DNA from: Chiua virens | Taxonomy: Eukaryota; Basidiomycota; Agaricomycetes; Boletales; Boletaceae | Direction of reading: 5' to 3' | Length of the DNA: 64,000 bases | NCBI GenBank assembly: GCA_019787685.1 | Contig: JAHNUO010000056.1 | Coordinates: 42,526 to 106,525 of the forward strand | Part shown: positions 35,867 through 47,192 of the stretch, piece after piece | How the letters are laid out: each line of letters opens with the position of its first letter | Numbering within the stretch: the first letter of the stretch is position 1 | Notes under the pieces: model-generated | The model's database searches: none | Told to the model about the DNA's origin: nothing | The model's input: the letters and a program-made list of their open reading frames with translations, nothing else | Program-made: the position numbers and the translations under genes

Positions 35867-37624
35867 TTAAGGGAGCAACCGCGACTTTTCGTTCACGAAA
35901 GCATCTTGCTCCTGGAAATTGGCGGATGAGTGTCTCGGTTGACAATGCCACACATGAACACACGTACCTCTTCTCTCACGGCCTCATGCTGCTTTGTGCG
36001 CTTCGATTGCGTGTATTTGTGGTATCTCATCCACGCAAACACGCAAAATCCAAGCAAAGAAAGGAACAAAATTCGGAAAGGCATAAAAATACTTTCACTG
36101 GCAGTCGTTGCATCAGAGCTAAACGGGAACCAGCTTGTAGAGCATGCGGATTTCCATGCTTTGGTATCCGAGATCACGTGGTGCTGTACAGGTGGTGGCA
36201 TGAGCTACGCGCCGACCACAAGATGCATGAGACCGCGAACCTCCAATCGGTACAAGAACTCAGTGACTGGAATCGCCTGCTCGCGGTGCTCGAACATGTG
36301 CAGGGTTTTGAGCTCGGAATCGTCAGTACCATTCTTGAATTTAAGACGAACAAGGTCACGGAATTCGGGGCCAGGACCACGGACAACCTCGAATGCCAAA
36401 GCGGAAGCATAGTTGGCTATGTGTTGCTCAATGAATAAATGGAAACCGACACCCACGAGTAATATACGCACGAATGCCAAAGAGCTTCCCGTCGTGGCCC
36501 TGCGCATCCATCATGCTGAAGAGAGATATGAAAGGTTGGTAACTGGTCTCGATGAGGAGGACTCGGAGCGGGTCGTCATCGAACGCAATCCGTTCGAGTG
36601 CCTTAGTGATCGGAGCAAGAACTGCTCGTCCAGCGACTGCATGGCATATCACTTATCCGAACTACTCGGAAAGGAATGAGACTCACTGTTTCCGACGCCA
36701 CTGATCTCTTTGTCGGAAAAAACCGCATGTTCCTTGTAGTTCGCCCAGCCACGTGCCTGTTCGATCAATGTCGGTGGAAGCCGGTACGCAAAGCTTTGGT
36801 TATATGTAAGTTGTGTGTCGAGGTAATCATACACCTGTGCATGCAATCAGAAATGAAACCGTAGAATGAAATTATCTACGAACATTCCACTGAAGAGAAC
36901 GAAAAGCATCAGCGTTTTATCAAGTGCCAAGGTGAAGTTTCAGCCTACCATATCAACAAGCGTCGCAGGTCTGCCGAACATATAGTCATGAATCGTTTCA
37001 AAGAAATCCTGCGCATCTTTGGAGGCCTGCGCGAACTCATCGGAAGCATAAATCTCGGAAACGTGCTTTTTGAAAGCCTACAAAGCCGTAAATGATGTAA
37101 ACACGTGAAACAGTGAGCAACATGCGGACCTTGCATTCGGTCCATGGCTCAAGCACGTGGTCCGTTTCTTCCATCTCGACGGGGACATATTGATAACCTC
37201 CGAGCGGGGAAGTGACGGTGGATCCGTTGGCGAGTTCGATTCTGTTCTTCGAAGTCGGAGGGAACATCCCTTGTAATAAAGCGATACTGGAGTCAAAGAT
37301 TGCGGTACCCTCACCACCTGACTTGGCGTGGACGTTAACTCGACTGGGAGGGATGGGGTGAGTAGGGTCCAGAGGCATGTCGACGATATGGAGAGGTGAA
37401 GACGAGTCTAGGTAGGTCGCCTTGAGGTAGGACCCGAGCTGGAAGGACTCGGACTTTGTTGACTTGTCAGTAAACCCCGTCGAGGATGAGCAAACGAGAA
37501 CACTCACTGCACCGAGAGGAGTAGACTCTGTGAACGTTGGCGCATAATCGTAGGGATCTTGGAAAAATTCGGAACGACCCCCATTTTGTGCGAGGATGAG
37601 TACACCGAGAAGTGTGGATGCCAT
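35867..37624 (-). CDS. Histidine acid phosphatase-like protein, probably inactive, 439 aa, C-terminal membrane anchor
   Basis: Exons 37508-37624, 37130-37453, 36949-37077, 36687-36834, 36472-36636, 36241-36416, 35968-36183 and 35867-35911 join in phase to 440 codons with stop. The fold is the branch-2 histidine phosphatase (phosphoglycerate mutase-like) seen in fungal phytases and acid phosphatases: TPLGASESFQLGSYLKATYL, IALLQGMFPP, SPLGGYQYVPVE, YDYLDTQLTYNQSFAYRLPP, AVLAPITKALERI. The catalytic RHGxR is replaced by QNGGR at residues 13-17, so the nucleophilic His is Asn. The late HD motif reads EHRE (residues 337-340), losing the proton donor Asp. One hydrophobic segment near the end (RILFLSLLGFCVFAWM) is followed by a basic tail, so it is likely anchored in a membrane. 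The last intron (35912-35967) is inferred; reading through it gives another short tail. Confidence 0.85.
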
Positions 37625-39603
37625 GGTCGATTCGTCAAACGTCGTCAAAAATCTGTGAGTGGAGTGGATGCTGACGGAAGATACTATCCAAAAGCTGGGA
37701 AAGCAGTAAGGACAACAGTGGGTTGGTGGAGAAGTCTGTATCTTCGAGGGTTTTGATATCTCCCGCCATGAGGCGGCATCGCCAAATGACAAGTTAGCGA
37801 AGCGACCAAGGGCGATGATGGAGATGCGTGGCCAACGTCATGGTACATTCCCTGCCACGCTTCGAAAATGTGTGGGCCCTGTGGGGATCATGAAGTAGCA
37901 GCTCATGCGACAGGCTCCCAACTGCCACTCGTACGTGGTTGCCGGACACTGGAAGGGTGAAATCGCCTGATGATCACGTCAGCCAGGATGCAGGCCAGGT
38001 GAAATTAAGGGAAAGGATCAACTTGATTCCAATAATGTGAAGTGGTTGCAGTCCAGGTTGAGCGGACATGCGCAAGAAGCATGGCGGCGTATCGAACGGG
38101 CCGGTGCACGTGCCTGTGATGGAAGCGCAGGCGAGGAGCGACGCATCTCCCCATTTTGATTACAGACACCAAGCTATGGAAAAACTGACCTTACTGCCAA
38201 TATGGACCATCAAGTCTGCAGTTGGCAGCCTGGCGCCAAAAATGATACACGCTCCATAAAAACGCCCATGGTGGGACTGGCGCAGGGGTTAGACCGTGAC
38301 ATTGACACGTGCATGGGGGCTGGAGAAAGACGTCCGTGGAATGACTCGCGACTCGGAAGACCCGCGGAAACGAACAAATACCAAAGCAGAGCCGACGTGG
38401 ATGTTGGTATGCCAGCGTCACCGTGTTCAGCACAAAATCATGTTGGTCCATCCCATCAAGTGTCCCTTAGCGAACACAAAACGTTTTCCCCAAGTTGGCA
38501 CCCTCGTGATGGGTGCCTCTCCTAATTGACTGACACCGCATAATATAGTACGAGGCGATCGCAGGATTGAGACTAGCCTTCCCGCAGCTTTGCTCTGCCC
38601 CAAATTCTATGGTGCCACCAATATTTTGTGGAATTCACAAACCATAGAGACCCTGATCATGCCAGGGAGATAACTTCGGATTGGCGGTGCTAGCAGAAGA
38701 TATGAATTCGCACTGGCACACTGATATTGAACGTATCCGAGATTAAGCGCAGCAAAGACCGGTGCTACTTCTTCTCGATCACTGCGATACCAACGGTGCA
38801 GCGTGCAAGCAGTAATCTCGAGCTTCCTTGTGATGGTAGGATCAAGAGTTAGCGATCTCATACAATTGGCACAGCTGACCACCAAACCCCAATTGTCTGA
38901 TTCGACTCGTAACGAATCGGATGACATCTACTAACTCGGAGCTCTTCATAGAAGACCACAGCATCATGTATTGCGTGTGTTTCATACCTCCTTAGACGCT
39001 GATCTTGACACTGCTATCAGATTCCGCGTTATTCAGCACGCAGCTACCAGCTCGACGGTAGAGAGCTCTAGTTCCACGTCACGGAGATGTTCGATGGGAC
39101 GAAGCTATCCCACACCCTCCTTCCTGAGTCTGTTCGTCCTTGCACTCATTCATAGCTGTGTCTCCGACGCGCTTCGGCTGGAAAAATGTCCTATACACCT
39201 GGGTAACCAAGGATACTATTGTAAAGTCAACCCAAAGCAACCATACTTTTCCGTATAGTTTACTCTACGTCCCAGACACTTATTGGTATTACTCAGTATC
39301 AGATATCACACTGCTTCTTGGGCAATCCCGGGCTTAGGCGCAGAAATTCCATGTGTACTCAACAATTACTTTTACACAGGAATTCACGGACACCGGATCA
39401 TGTTGGTCGGACATGAAATAAAAGTAGAGTTTGGTTTAGTCGCTCGATGCACCACGCGACGTAAATGACTTCCATTCTTTTGCATTCGAGATGCATCGCA
39501 CTCAGCATATTCAAGATCTCAGCCCCATTTGTCCGGGAAAGATGAACATGTTCTGGACAAATGGCTCGATTTGGCAGATTTTCAAAAACGAAGCATACCA
39601 CCA
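37625..39603. other. Intergenic stretch, 2 kb, with one possible small secreted peptide
   Basis: No recognised gene. At 39094-39258 (+) a 54-codon frame starts with MGRSYPTPSFLSLFVLALIH, a plausible signal peptide, followed by two cysteines (EKCPIHLGN, YYCKV). It has no introns and no other support, so it is only noted. The remainder includes open stretches with no conserved segments. Confidence 0.3.
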
Positions 39604-40913
39604 TTATGTTGACCTCCGCGGCAGTGCCTTCCAACCTTTCCTGAGTCCTTTTGCTTCGATGATGCTCGCGGGCATGCAGTACACAGGATCTAAGTCTCGC
39701 AAACCAGGATATCCCAAGAGGGAAAGACCTGCCACGCGATCGTTCACAGCTGAAACATCAAGGTGTCGGTTTACAACGTACCTGCAACTCCGAAGTGGGT
39801 ATGGAAGACGTCGACCATGTCGCCAGGCCGATCGGCAATACCACCCGTTTCTGGATCCTGAGCAGAGAGGATGAACTCGATAAGCTTCTCACTGTCGATC
39901 CAAGCAATCTTATTCAAGATCGACAGCGCCGACAGCACCCAAAACGAATAGCAAACCTATTCGGTGACCGTGCTAGTCAACATCCCCAATAACGAGAAAT
40001 AAGGACCGTCTCACGTCTGGCAGTTTCTCTGGGCGTCCATTGAGCCCGCCATTGGAAAGTTGTCGCTCCGACAACCACCAGCACAACATCTCTGAATCGA
40101 CCTCGTCTAAGCGATCGAGAATCGCGAGCGCAGCCACACAGACAAAGACTGGGAGTAATCGAAGCCGGACAGGGTGAGTTTTCGTGATGAGACTTGGTTT
40201 GTCATCGCCCACCTTGGCCAGAATGGCTTTCTGCACCGATAGTTGCGCCGTACCCTCCGTCAAAGTTGCGAGACTGACGGATATACAAGACCGCCTTCTC
40301 GACATCGATGGCGTCCAAGCGACCGAGGAGTGATAATGCGTTGACAGCGATGTACAGAAACCGGGTATCGATTTCACCAAAGGAATCGCCCGCAAACACC
40401 CCCGAGGGTTGTTGAAGTGACGCAATGACTGACGTAGGTCGTAATCGAGTGCTACCGCAGCAAGCAAGAAGACGTACATTTGACGACACGATCAACGTTC
40501 AGTTTGTCTAGCGCGTTCTGTGTGACAAGAATTTGGATCGCACTCAAAGTGGAGAGAATGTGTGCGTCGTGATCAGGGTGAGCACCGAAGCCACCTTAGT
40601 GAGAGGAATGTGTCAACAACCGGTCGAAACACGGGAGGACGAACGAACCTGCCTCGTCGTCCCAACAGCTCATTACATATCCAATCATCTCTTCCCTGTC
40701 GAGGGCTTCCTGATGTCCCATGATACATAGCGCTGTGAGACCCCAATAGATTGCGTTCATGCGCAAGTGTGCGGTGAGGTGATAAGCGAGATCATCTTTG
40801 CTCTGAATGACGATCAGCAGCGTATGGGAGAGAATATATGATGACCTCACGTTTCCAAGTGACTGTATGTACGATACATGCAATGGTACGAGTAGCTTGT
40901 CTGGTGTGCTCAT
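39604..40913 (-). CDS. BET2: Rab geranylgeranyltransferase (type II) beta subunit, 327 aa
   Basis: Attaches geranylgeranyl groups to C-terminal cysteines of Rab GTPases in complex with the alpha subunit and Rab escort protein; cytosolic, essential for vesicle traffic. Exons 40851-40913, 40649-40802, 40478-40594, 40213-40428, 40015-40148, 39782-39956 and 39604-39728 join in phase to 328 codons with stop. Prenyltransferase repeats run through the chain: [115 protein letters not shown]. Zinc ligands of the family are present: Asp and Cys in LPDVCYS and His in DVFHTHFG. Length fits yeast Bet2 (325). Start chosen at MSTPDKLL, close to the conserved HVSYIQSLG; an in-frame ATG 29 codons upstream adds only unconserved sequence. 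Confidence 0.97.
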
Positions 40914-41599
40914 CGCTGCACTTGACAGCGTGAATTCATTTTCCACGCAATCATTCGCTGTATTTAGATCATTCGGCGTATGCCGCATCTGCGCAGTCAC
41001 AAGGAAGTAGAGCTGAGGTACATCGCTGGTAAACTAGTAGCATCGCTAGCGACAAGACGATTGTAGCGAGACTTGTAACTCTGACTCGGATATGAGTACT
41101 ACTTGAGTACTTCAAGTTGAGTTCAGAAGTACTAGACTCGTTCAAAAAGGCTAACTGGATGAACAAAACAAACTTGACAGAATCTCGACCACAGTGTGAA
41201 CACACAATATCAATAGTACCTGGTTGAGCTTCAAAGTTGCCATAGGGGCACCATATATCTCCATATTAGGTTGCCGTATTTTCGGCGTATGCCGGCGAGA
41301 GGGACAGAACAACTCAGCCGTTGCGTTCTCAACGTCGTTTGACTCGACGACCACCTCGAACGTGTGTCGCGAGATTTCTTCGCCGAAAACGAAAGAAAAC
41401 TTGTCCACAGTCCACTTTTTTTCGTGTTCCGAGCTATCATTACATTCGGAGCGGCGCGGTACCACGTTCTCTACCCCGATTTGGCGTCTCACCTTGGCCA
41501 CTGTGGAGAGGTGGAACAAGAACAATAGCACCTAGTGCCACCCACACCCGTGTATTTGCGTTCCATCTTCCTATCCCACAAACTTATCGTTCTATTTAA
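40914..41599. promoter_or_regulatory. Bidirectional promoter region between BET2 and the 41600 gene
   Basis: The two genes are transcribed away from each other and share these 686 bases. Just upstream of 41600 a TATTTAAATG lies at the ATG itself (41593-41602) and a CT-rich leader precedes it. No convincing TATA box is seen on the BET2 side. Confidence 0.4.
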
Positions 41600-42804
41600 A
41601 TGCCTGCATCCGAAGTTCAAGGTCCCTTGGGTTTACAGCTCAACATCCCTTCTCACATTCCCGGCACTTGCCACCCCGTGGTTTTCAACGCTCCAGAAGA
41701 CCAGATACTATCACTTGGTCGGTCACATTCCCAGCCGGTAGGAGAGTCCAGTCAAGGTCCCTCGTACGGTCGAAGGACGCAGAGCGAGAATTCGTTGACT
41801 ATACCTGTTACCATGCATGCGCCTCGATCACCCCCGGCGGCGGATAATGCCGTAAGCATGCCGTCAATTCCGTTCGATCAGCATCATTGACGTGGCACGC
41901 ATCTCTTCAGGCCTCCGAGCAACCTGCTTCTGCACCTTCGCCCGTGCCTACAGAAATTATTCCCCCGGAACTCACCCAAGAGGAAATTGTCGTTGAGATC
42001 CAACGTTCAGGTATCAAAGTACGCGATTATGCCCTCGAAAAATCACTGCCCGCCGAACAACGCGCCCCCGAACTATTTGATCCCATTCTCGGTTGGCATG
42101 TTTACGAAGCAGTACTTGAAAATCGCAACTCCGAAAGAAATGCTCTTAACGGGAGACATCTGCGTAGACTGCTAGACCTTGGCTGGGTATCTGAAGAAGA
42201 AGATGGTCACCGATGGATGAAGAAAGATAGAGAGGCCTTGGAGCAATTTGATAGCCGACCTCATTATCCGTGGAAGGCTCTCAGCTTGACTAAGCCCAAG
42301 AAGGATGATCTGAGAGAAGTGGCGACGTCAAGATTCCAATGGGTCAATGCAGAGCAACTCGTCCCTCAATTCGTCAACCGTGGCTTTTCCCGTCTTGCTG
42401 CTGTCCTTCGTAATCCTCGTAACGCACCTGCGCGGTATCAAAAACGAGCTGCGGACAACGCCACTGAAACAGAGCCCAGGCCAGACCCTGAACTTTCTCC
42501 CCGCTCGAAAAAAAGACGTCTCTCTATCGGCACGCAGCCAGCGGGTTCATCGGAAAGTCAGTTTACTTCAACATCGTCTACACACCCTTCCTTGTCGCCA
42601 GTCAATGGCAAGCCACCACAGCAATTCCCAGCTGGACGTCCATCAGATATTCTACCGCGCACCTCCACTCTCCCAACACAAGGAACACTTTCCCGTTCTC
42701 TACAACGCCACCTTTCCATGTCATCTATCACCTCCCCATGCTCCACTGATCTCGGTTCCTCGGACTCACGCACGACGTTGACCCAAAGTACAAACCATGA
42801 GTAA
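41600..42804 (+). CDS. Unknown conserved-looking protein, 381 aa, two exons
   Basis: Exons 41600-41851 and 41911-42804 join in phase to 382 codons with stop, with a gtaagc...cttcag intron of 59 bases. Family not recognised. Residues 1-95 are low-complexity with SLGRSHSQP. Residues 110-250 look folded: IIPPELTQEEIVVEIQRSGI, RDYALEKSLPAEQRAPELFD, GWHVYEAVLENRNSERN, RHLRRLLDLGWVSEEED and FQWVNAEQLVPQFVNRGFSR. The tail is disordered, Ser/Thr/Pro-rich, with a basic SKKRRLS patch that could be a nuclear localisation signal. A nuclear role is inference. The first exon could equally be a separate reading frame, but phase and sequence quality favour the splice. Confidence 0.7.
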
Positions 42805-45362
42805 TCCGTATCGATGTCTCTTGGTTTGCACATTGACGGGATTTTTTCAAACTAATTCAAAGAAGCGAGATGTAACGTGTACGGATTTTTTTTATAAATA
42901 CTAATTTCTTGGGGTAGTATGAGAGGGATAAATAGGTAACATTGTACGAGTAATGTATCCAACTTGTTACCCTCTTGTAATGCGTATTTCAAGTCCCCGT
43001 TTTCTTTCTTCTCTACTTTATTGCAGTTCTTATTTATGTGGATGAATGTTGACGTTGAACGACCGGGGGATTTTATCGTGAGAGCGAGTACATACTCCGA
43101 GACTCGATCACTGACAACTCCTTGCCACACGAGGATTAAATCTCCTTCAACTCTTTTAGGAAGTCAACATTTCAACAATTGCTCACTAACACTGACACCA
43201 TCCTCCCCCGCAATTCTAGCGTGTCACGGCGTGGACTTGCCAGAAAGCTTTCAATCCGAACAAACCACGCGCAGCCACTGGCATACGACTGAACTTGGAG
43301 CAGGTCAGTGATATCCCCGGGGGTATGCATGGTATAAAATTTGTCATTTGTCTCGTTCTAGAACTTGAGGGCGTCCGCTTTCATGTCATCGTCTATCAGA
43401 ACAACGTATGAGAGTGATCAGAACCGCACTCACCGTACTCCTCGGAACGCTCACCTTGTTTGTACCCCCCTCCTCCATAATACAGTTTGGAGCCCGGGAT
43501 GTATCTATGCCTGGGCCTTACGGTCATCCCTGCTGGCTGTTTCCCCGACCCTTCTAACCGCCTGTTTGAGTCCAAGTAACGATCGCGTTCGCGATCAAGC
43601 GGTTGAAGTTGGTCACCGGAACACATGGTCAGTCTATGCTCCCGCACAAAATTTTGGATGTTCCCCAATCATACCGTAAGGGGTTCATATCTGACGGGCG
43701 AATCATGTGGGTAGGATGATTTCATAGGACATAATATGGCGCGTGTGTCATTTGTCGTGTGGGCGCGTAAGTCGTATGAGAACCATCACGTACGATGCCG
43801 CGTTCATGTCGCAGGGCGCGTCGGGAAATGAGACCGTGGAAGGTTGGTCGATCTATTTAAGAGACCCATTGGATTCGGAGCGCTGATGACTTGTCCGGGC
43901 AGTTGTGATGTGCGGGCGTACAGTGGCACGAAGCGTCTATAGTGATGCTGCAGCGAAGGAATATTCTCGTGGATGATCGATGATGGTGCGCGGACTGTAA
44001 AAATAATTTTCGTATCGAAGGTGTACGACGGTGCTTCCGAAATTCGTCGTACTGTCCAGTGGATTCAGATCCTTTTTAGACCTGCATAGTGGTAGTACTC
44101 ACCATTTTCGTCATCCACCAGCAGTGACAAGACTTTACGCCGTCCTTTGCGCAAAATTGAGTCATGTCCGAAAATGAGATGCTTTTCTACTCAAACTGGT
44201 GCGATCTGTTTGGTCGAATGATGTGCAACGATGTGCAGGAGGACGGGGAATGGTGATACCAGTGGTCCCGCTTCTTCTCGCGGGACGCGATCGCAAATAA
44301 TACCAAGCAGGTCACGCAGCTGGTCAATCGACTGTATATTGTTGGTGAAAGTTCAAGTGCGTTTTCTTGAATACCTTATCTCTTCAGAATCGCTGACTAT
44401 AATATAGTCGCTGGGAAGGAGTAGGCCAGTCCGGCACTGATTTCATCGGATGGAATCCTGGGGGGCGTCCTACGATTCAGGTAAGGTCTCAGCAGCTCTA
44501 TGAACAGATACAAGAGATATGTGAGGCGACACCAATTGACGCCACTGATTTGAACGATGTTTGACATAGTAGGTATCGGTCCGATCTTGGATAGGTGATA
44601 GCGATAAATCGTTTGCTTACACACACACTATTCGACGTTGAAGAGCCTCCTTGAAGAACAAGCATGATCCATATTGTTCCTGGGTAATTGTGGAGGTGCC
44701 AGTTTAAGGTGGAATAAGAACTTGAACTCTTGAATTTGTACGGTGCTTTCAAGGTTGAGACTCTTTGTGTATGTTCCAGCTTGTTTAGAACCCTATCAAC
44801 AAGGGCGGACCCGAATTTCAATCGTGGCCCGTTTTTGACCCAAATCAGTGGGATGCAATTATCGCGATTCGTTCAACGGAGGCGAGGCCGGTGACGAGAT
44901 CGGGCTCGTTGCCGACTTCTGTAAAGCTTTGAGAATTTGATCAACGTGGCAGGGGGCTGTACCAGTGTGCCGTTTACCCTGAAGCACCGGTATTACTTAC
45001 GAACAGCAGTACACGTTGCGTCCTCGAGGCATAGAAGATGTGGCTATGCAACGGCCGCGGAGCTGATAGGATAGCGGACTGCTTCAAAGTGCGACGCTAT
45101 CTAAGTCTCTTTCAGCTATGCCTCTCTGATCGCAGTGTGTTCAACATTCAAGCTCAAGTCCCACATTCGAAGTTACGTGGATCTTTCTCACCGACACACT
45201 GAGCCAGGTGTGTGAACACTTACAAAAAGGTCGGTGAGAGTTTGAGCTTTGAGTTTGACTCACACCCGAATATCACTGGTAGACCACGAGGCATCCGCCT
45301 CGCCAACAACGTGTATTTCGACCGTTCTAGCAGGCATACGGCGTTCTGAATTATAGTTTCAG
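42805..45362. other. Long stretch without recognised gene, 2.6 kb
   Basis: No supportable gene on either strand. It includes a T-run (42887-42894), a TATAAAA at about 43333 and short open stretches without conserved segments. Composition and lack of codon structure suggest old, decayed sequence, possibly a former mobile element, but I could not find ends or terminal repeats. Confidence 0.35.
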
Positions 45363-45433
45363 TCACACAAGTTGATACAACCAAGCCGCCGTACCTTCCA
45401 ACTCATATTCCCAAGGACCTGATTCATAGTGGC

Positions 45434-46538
45434 ATGTACGCAACCTACGTCCTGTTGCAGGCGACCTGTCTGTTTATTGATCTTCATTTCAATTCGCACA
45501 GGACACGGAACGCACCACCTCCGAGCCTTGGCGTAGGTGATAGAATCGGTGAGGGTGATTCTGAGCTCGTTCTTGGTGTTCTCCCGCCGGAGTTGGCGGA
45601 GGTTGCATTTGAGAATATAAGGAAGGAGGTCGCATGGAACGTCATGTATCATCGAGGTATGTTGAGCGCTTACGGCCGCATCACCATCTGCCATGAATTC
45701 ATATCGTACGATATCCGGATTCCAGGTGGGGAAGTGCCTCGACTAGTGGCCGTAGAGGGGGAGATCGTTGCGGATGGAAGGTGAGCGAAACAAAGAGCTC
45801 GTTATGACCGACCATGATTAACTCGATGTGTTTTCTTTTTTGTTTTTCTTTCTTCCGATTTAACATAGTTTTCCCATATACCGGCATCCGGCCGACGAGT
45901 CCCCCGCACTTCGACCGTTTTCGCCGACGGTCTTGTTGATTCGGGAACACGTGCAAAATGTGCTCGATCACCCGGTGAACCATGTCTTGATTCAGCATTA
46001 TCGAAGTGGGGCGGATTACATTTCTGAACACTCGGATAAGACGATTGATGTCGTTCGGGGATCTAAGGTTGTCAACGTCAGTCTCGGGGCACAGCGCGTG
46101 ATGACCCTGCGTATGAAGCGAGATGGCGTGGAAAATGCGGGGCAAGGCACTCCCCGACCGTCGCAAAAGATCCCACTGTCTCATAACTCGATGTTCGTAT
46201 TGGGACTGGAGACCAACGTGAAATGGTTGCACGCGATCAATCACGACAAGCGACCGATACAATTGAAGTCCGCCGAAGAACAATTTATGAATGGGGAGCG
46301 GATAAGCCTAACATTTCGACATATTGGGACGTTCCTTTCAGGCGATGAATCTCGTATCTATGGGCAAGGAGCCAAGGGGAAGTCACGCGAGGAAGCAGGA
46401 CCTGTCGTGAACGGAACAGAAGAAGCTGGGAGACTTCTTGAAGCATTTGGTAAGGAGAACCAACAGAGCGAATTCAATTGGGATGCTGTATATGGGGAGG
46501 GGTCCGACGTCCTTCATTTTACTCCTCGGGACGCTTGA
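45434..46538 (+). CDS. AlkB-like Fe(II)/2-oxoglutarate dioxygenase, about 293 aa, start uncertain
   Basis: Family members oxidatively remove methyl groups from nucleic acids or proteins. Supported exons are 45502-45656, 45726-45780 and 45869-46538, with an exon ending at 45435 just before. Joined to that exon, the start codon would be split AT|G across an intron (45436-45501); if the intron is retained, the same ATG at 45434 reads through. An upstream exon from 45363 (PYLPTHIPKDLIHSG) also stays in frame, so a longer N-terminus is possible but no ATG was found there. The catalytic core is clear: HYRSGADYISEHSDKT gives the HxD iron ligands (about H125 and D127), WLHAINHDKRP gives the distal His, and RISLTFRHIG carries the 2-oxoglutarate-binding Arg. 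HRGGEVPRLVAVEGEIV and YRHPADESP are typical of the fungal branch. Substrate unknown. Confidence 0.88.
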
Positions 46539-47192
46539 TGGGTGACTCGCATGGGACAAGGTTGGATCGTCGGTGTATGAATGACATGTTATTGTATTTT
46601 TTTTTCTTCCAAATCACGGTTATTGTGAATACTTAGCAACGCTTCATGGGAAGATACACAGGCACACAAGTTACGTCGCGACCACTCGCTCCTTATCATC
46701 ACAGGTGCTCTTCGCGTCGGACGCGCCAAATCCACTTCACACATTTCCCCCTCCTTTTCGCACTAGTTTTTCAGGGATTTTAGCTGCCGAAGTGCTGTAT
46801 CTTTATCGGCAGAGTATAGCGTAACTGGGACCTTGATTTGATGGTGAGCGGAATCATTTCATGCATGTTTCCTTTTTTGGATGCCAGGGGGTTGAGGTTT
46901 TTCAGGGCGGACGCGTGTTGAGTTTGTCGCAGGATACTCCTTCCTTTCCTTGCCAGTTGCCTTCAGCTTTCTGCTGTTCACTTGCGGAAAGTCAGAGACA
47001 CGAGGTTACCGATCGTGCAACACGAGGCTCTCTATTCTTGTCTCAAGTCCTCTTTTCTTCCTTTATCTCCCCTCCATCCCATAAACCACAAAAAAAAAAA
47101 ACTATTCTCTTAAACGCGATACCGACGCTCTTCACGCCTTCACGAGCTCGCTTATTTTACTTTTTGCATGATAAATTCATCCTACTAACGAG
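46539..47192. other. Intergenic promoter region of the membrane-protein gene
   Basis: Pyrimidine-rich leader sequence (ctcttttcttcctttatctcc near 47050) and a 13-base A run at 47090-47102 lie upstream of the ATG at 47193. No gene seen; an open stretch at 46861-47589 is out of frame with the gene and has no conserved content. Confidence 0.5.

Noticed and set aside
45699..46283. 194-codon minus-strand frame
   Set aside because: Shadow of the AlkB-like catalytic exon.
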